The notes below the pieces were generated by a model, which searched no databases, was not told the DNA's origin, and saw only the letters and a program-made list of their open reading frames with translations. Made by a program: the position numbers and the translations under genes. Shown one piece after another: positions 23,765-25,292 of a stretch of DNA of 25,292 nt. Source of the stretch: a virus. Every line of letters begins with the position of its first letter. Positions within the stretch are counted from its first letter, which is position 1. The stretch covers positions 1-25,292 of the IMG/VR virus record IMGVR_UViG_3300033153_002171; one strand, 5' to 3'.

Positions 23765-25292
23765 TTAGCTTGCTGGGTACTTAAGTACTGCACAAGAGTT
23801 AAGAGTAGCTGAACCATTAGGATCAATGTTTTTGAATGCAAATCTACGAGTAGTTACAATCCAATTCTTTTGGTTAAGTACATCTTTTGAATGCTCTGTA
23901 TTAATGCCACGTAACTCACCAAATAGGTAGTTATTAACATTAAGGGCAATAGCTGCATACATACTAGTTGCTGGAGTCTTAAATGAATCAGAAACTATAA
24001 CTGGTGATCCATTTACTGCACCAACTTGACCTGTAAGAATAGTAGCTTGAGCACCAACTAAATCCATTGTGCGGAAATCAGGGTCTTCAAGTAAATCCCA
24101 ATATGTAGTTTCATTTACTACATAAATTACGTCTTTAGGGTTAAGTCCCCAAGAACCCATCTTACGACGTGTAGCTTGTAAATCAGCAACTGTCATTGGG
24201 TTAGTTGATATATTAAATGTACCTGACTGTACATATTCTGTACTTGCATCATCAGCTAGTGTAGCTACACCGTTGATATAAGCATTACCAATTTCTGTTT
24301 CAGAAGCTGCGCCAATGTTACCACGTAGTAGTTCTGTATCAGTTGTACGAGCCATACGACGAGCAATAGCTGCAGTAATAATAGGCACGATTGGGATGAT
24401 TGCATCTTCTTCTTCTTCATAACCAAGTGGCTCTTTAGAAGCTAGCTTTTCTGCACGTAAATCAATATTTGAAATTAAGTGACGTCTAGCTTGACCAGAA
24501 GATGACGCATCTGTTGGTGCATCACCATTTGCTACTACTGTATGATCTGAAGGATCTTTCATGCTTTCATAGTTATCTTCATCTACCCATGATGCATAAC
24601 CTGCTTCTGGGTTGAATGGGAATGTCATAGCACGTGATGTCATTTGAATCTTGCTAGTAAATAGAGGTTCTACTACTAACTTGTCTTGAATTGCATCATA
24701 CATATTAGTAGAATAAATCATTTCATATGCTACTTTTGCTGGCATACCTTGTAAGTGAGCTCCTTCGGACGCTTTTTCTAGGTTAGCTTTATAGTAATCT
24801 GTTTCATCAAGCTTCTTGTTAAGAACAGTAGCTAGAATCATAGCTGTATCAATTTCAAGATCTGTAGCTTTATGTACATCACGATCATCAGAAAATTGCA
24901 TCTTAGAATTAGTCATAGCTTCAATTTCAGCTGACTTTTCTTTAAGTTCAGTACGAAGACCATCAAGTGCTTCTGACATAGTAGCATCTTTTTCTTCCAT
25001 GCGCTTTTCAAATTCAGCCATTAAACGCTCAGCACCGGAAGTTCCGGCTTCAATTGCTACAGCCTTAGCTTTTGCTTCAGCTTCTTCTGTAGCTTTAGCT
25101 TTTGCTGCCGCGTCAGTGAATGCTTTTGCAACTGCTTCGTCTTGTAGAGCTTTAATTTGCTCTGTTGTAAGGGTAGTTCCCTTGTTTTTATCTTCTATAG
25201 GCACGATATGTGTCTCCTTTTTTTCTGTGGATATGTTTTCTTCCACATTTATTTTAAATGAATCTTTAAATTCATCATACGATTTTTCATTA
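23765..25292 (-). CDS. Major capsid protein (HK97 fold), 5' end outside window
   Basis: At least 508 residues are visible. The region after about residue 145 follows HK97-fold capsid proteins: TNMYDAIQDKLVVEPLFTSKIQM, FPFNPEAGYASWVDED, HLISNIDLRAEKLASKEPLGYE, a helical spine (AIARRMARTTDTELLRG) and a late VNGSPVIVSDSF strand. The preceding part is a long, charged, Ala/Glu-rich coiled coil, probably a delta domain that scaffolds assembly and is removed by the prohead protease. The frame stays open to the window edge, upstream of a GTG at 25246, so the true start lies beyond 25292 and that GTG is probably internal. A terminator follows the stop, in keeping with high expression. Confidence 0.88.
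   Translation of the reverse strand, partial: NEKSYDEFKDSFKINVEENISTEKKETHIVPIEDKNKGTTLTTEQIKALQDEAVAKAFTDAAAKAKATEEAEAKAKAVAIEAGTSGAERLMAEFEKRMEEKDATMSEALDGLRTELKEKSAEIEAMTNSKMQFSDDRDVHKATDLEIDTAMILATVLNKKLDETDYYKANLEKASEGAHLQGMPAKVAYEMIYSTNMYDAIQDKLVVEPLFTSKIQMTSRAMTFPFNPEAGYASWVDEDNYESMKDPSDHTVVANGDAPTDASSSGQARRHLISNIDLRAEKLASKEPLGYEEEEDAIIPIVPIITAAIARRMARTTDTELLRGNIGAASETEIGNAYINGVATLADDASTEYVQSGTFNISTNPMTVADLQATRRKMGSWGLNPKDVIYVVNETTYWDLLEDPDFRTMDLVGAQATILTGQVGAVNGSPVIVSDSFKTPATSMYAAIALNVNNYLFGELRGINTEHSKDVLNQKNWIVTTRRFAFKNIDPNGSATLNSCAVLKYPAS

Overview
The window is a block of late genes from a tailed double-stranded DNA phage (Caudoviricetes), most likely with a long, non-contractile (siphovirus) tail. 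A tail-tube protein, tail assembly chaperones and a 2474-residue tape measure are present, and no tail sheath is seen. The host is probably Gram-negative, because the lysis genes include an overlapping inner- and outer-membrane spanin pair. The sequence looks AT-rich by eye (composition not computed). A B12-dependent ribonucleotide reductase and 'YHDG'-type fibre repeats recall marine phages, but the sequence alone does not fix the host. No tRNA, CRISPR array, insertion sequence or integrase was seen.

Layout. Positions 1-1394 (+ strand) hold the C-terminal half of an adenosylcobalamin-dependent ribonucleotide reductase and a 48-residue small protein, ending at a hairpin terminator at about 1397-1433. 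Everything from 25292 down to 1438 is on the minus strand and converges on that terminator. In transcription order the minus-strand genes are: HK97-fold major capsid protein (open to the window edge), intrinsic terminator, head-tail adaptor, long neck protein, probable tail terminator, tail tube, second intrinsic terminator, two-frame tail assembly chaperone with a -1 slippery site, tape measure, 880-residue tail hub protein with inserted jelly-roll-like domains, two tandem paralogous tail proteins, fibre, small DUF1617-like protein, second fibre, beta-rich structural protein, sulfotransferase-like protein, small HEXXH protein, and the lysis cassette. The lysis cassette comprises a 30-residue membrane peptide, M15 endolysin, exported FN3-like protein, 58-residue holin candidate, i-spanin and o-spanin.

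How it works together. Genes are tightly packed and many are linked by TAATG or ATGA stop/start overlaps, which suggests one long late operon with translational coupling. The two intrinsic terminators lie directly after the genes for the most abundant virion proteins (capsid and tail tube), as expected if partial termination boosts their expression. The chaperone slippage would yield the usual gpG/gpGT-like pair used to assemble the tail around the tape measure.

Points most worth a second look: the slippery site with its fused reading frame; the head-tail adaptor, which lacks a sensible in-frame start; a sulfotransferase-like enzyme and a miniature zincin-like protein between fibre and lysis genes; three very small or overlapping membrane genes in the lysis cassette; and jelly-roll-like modules inserted in the tail hub.
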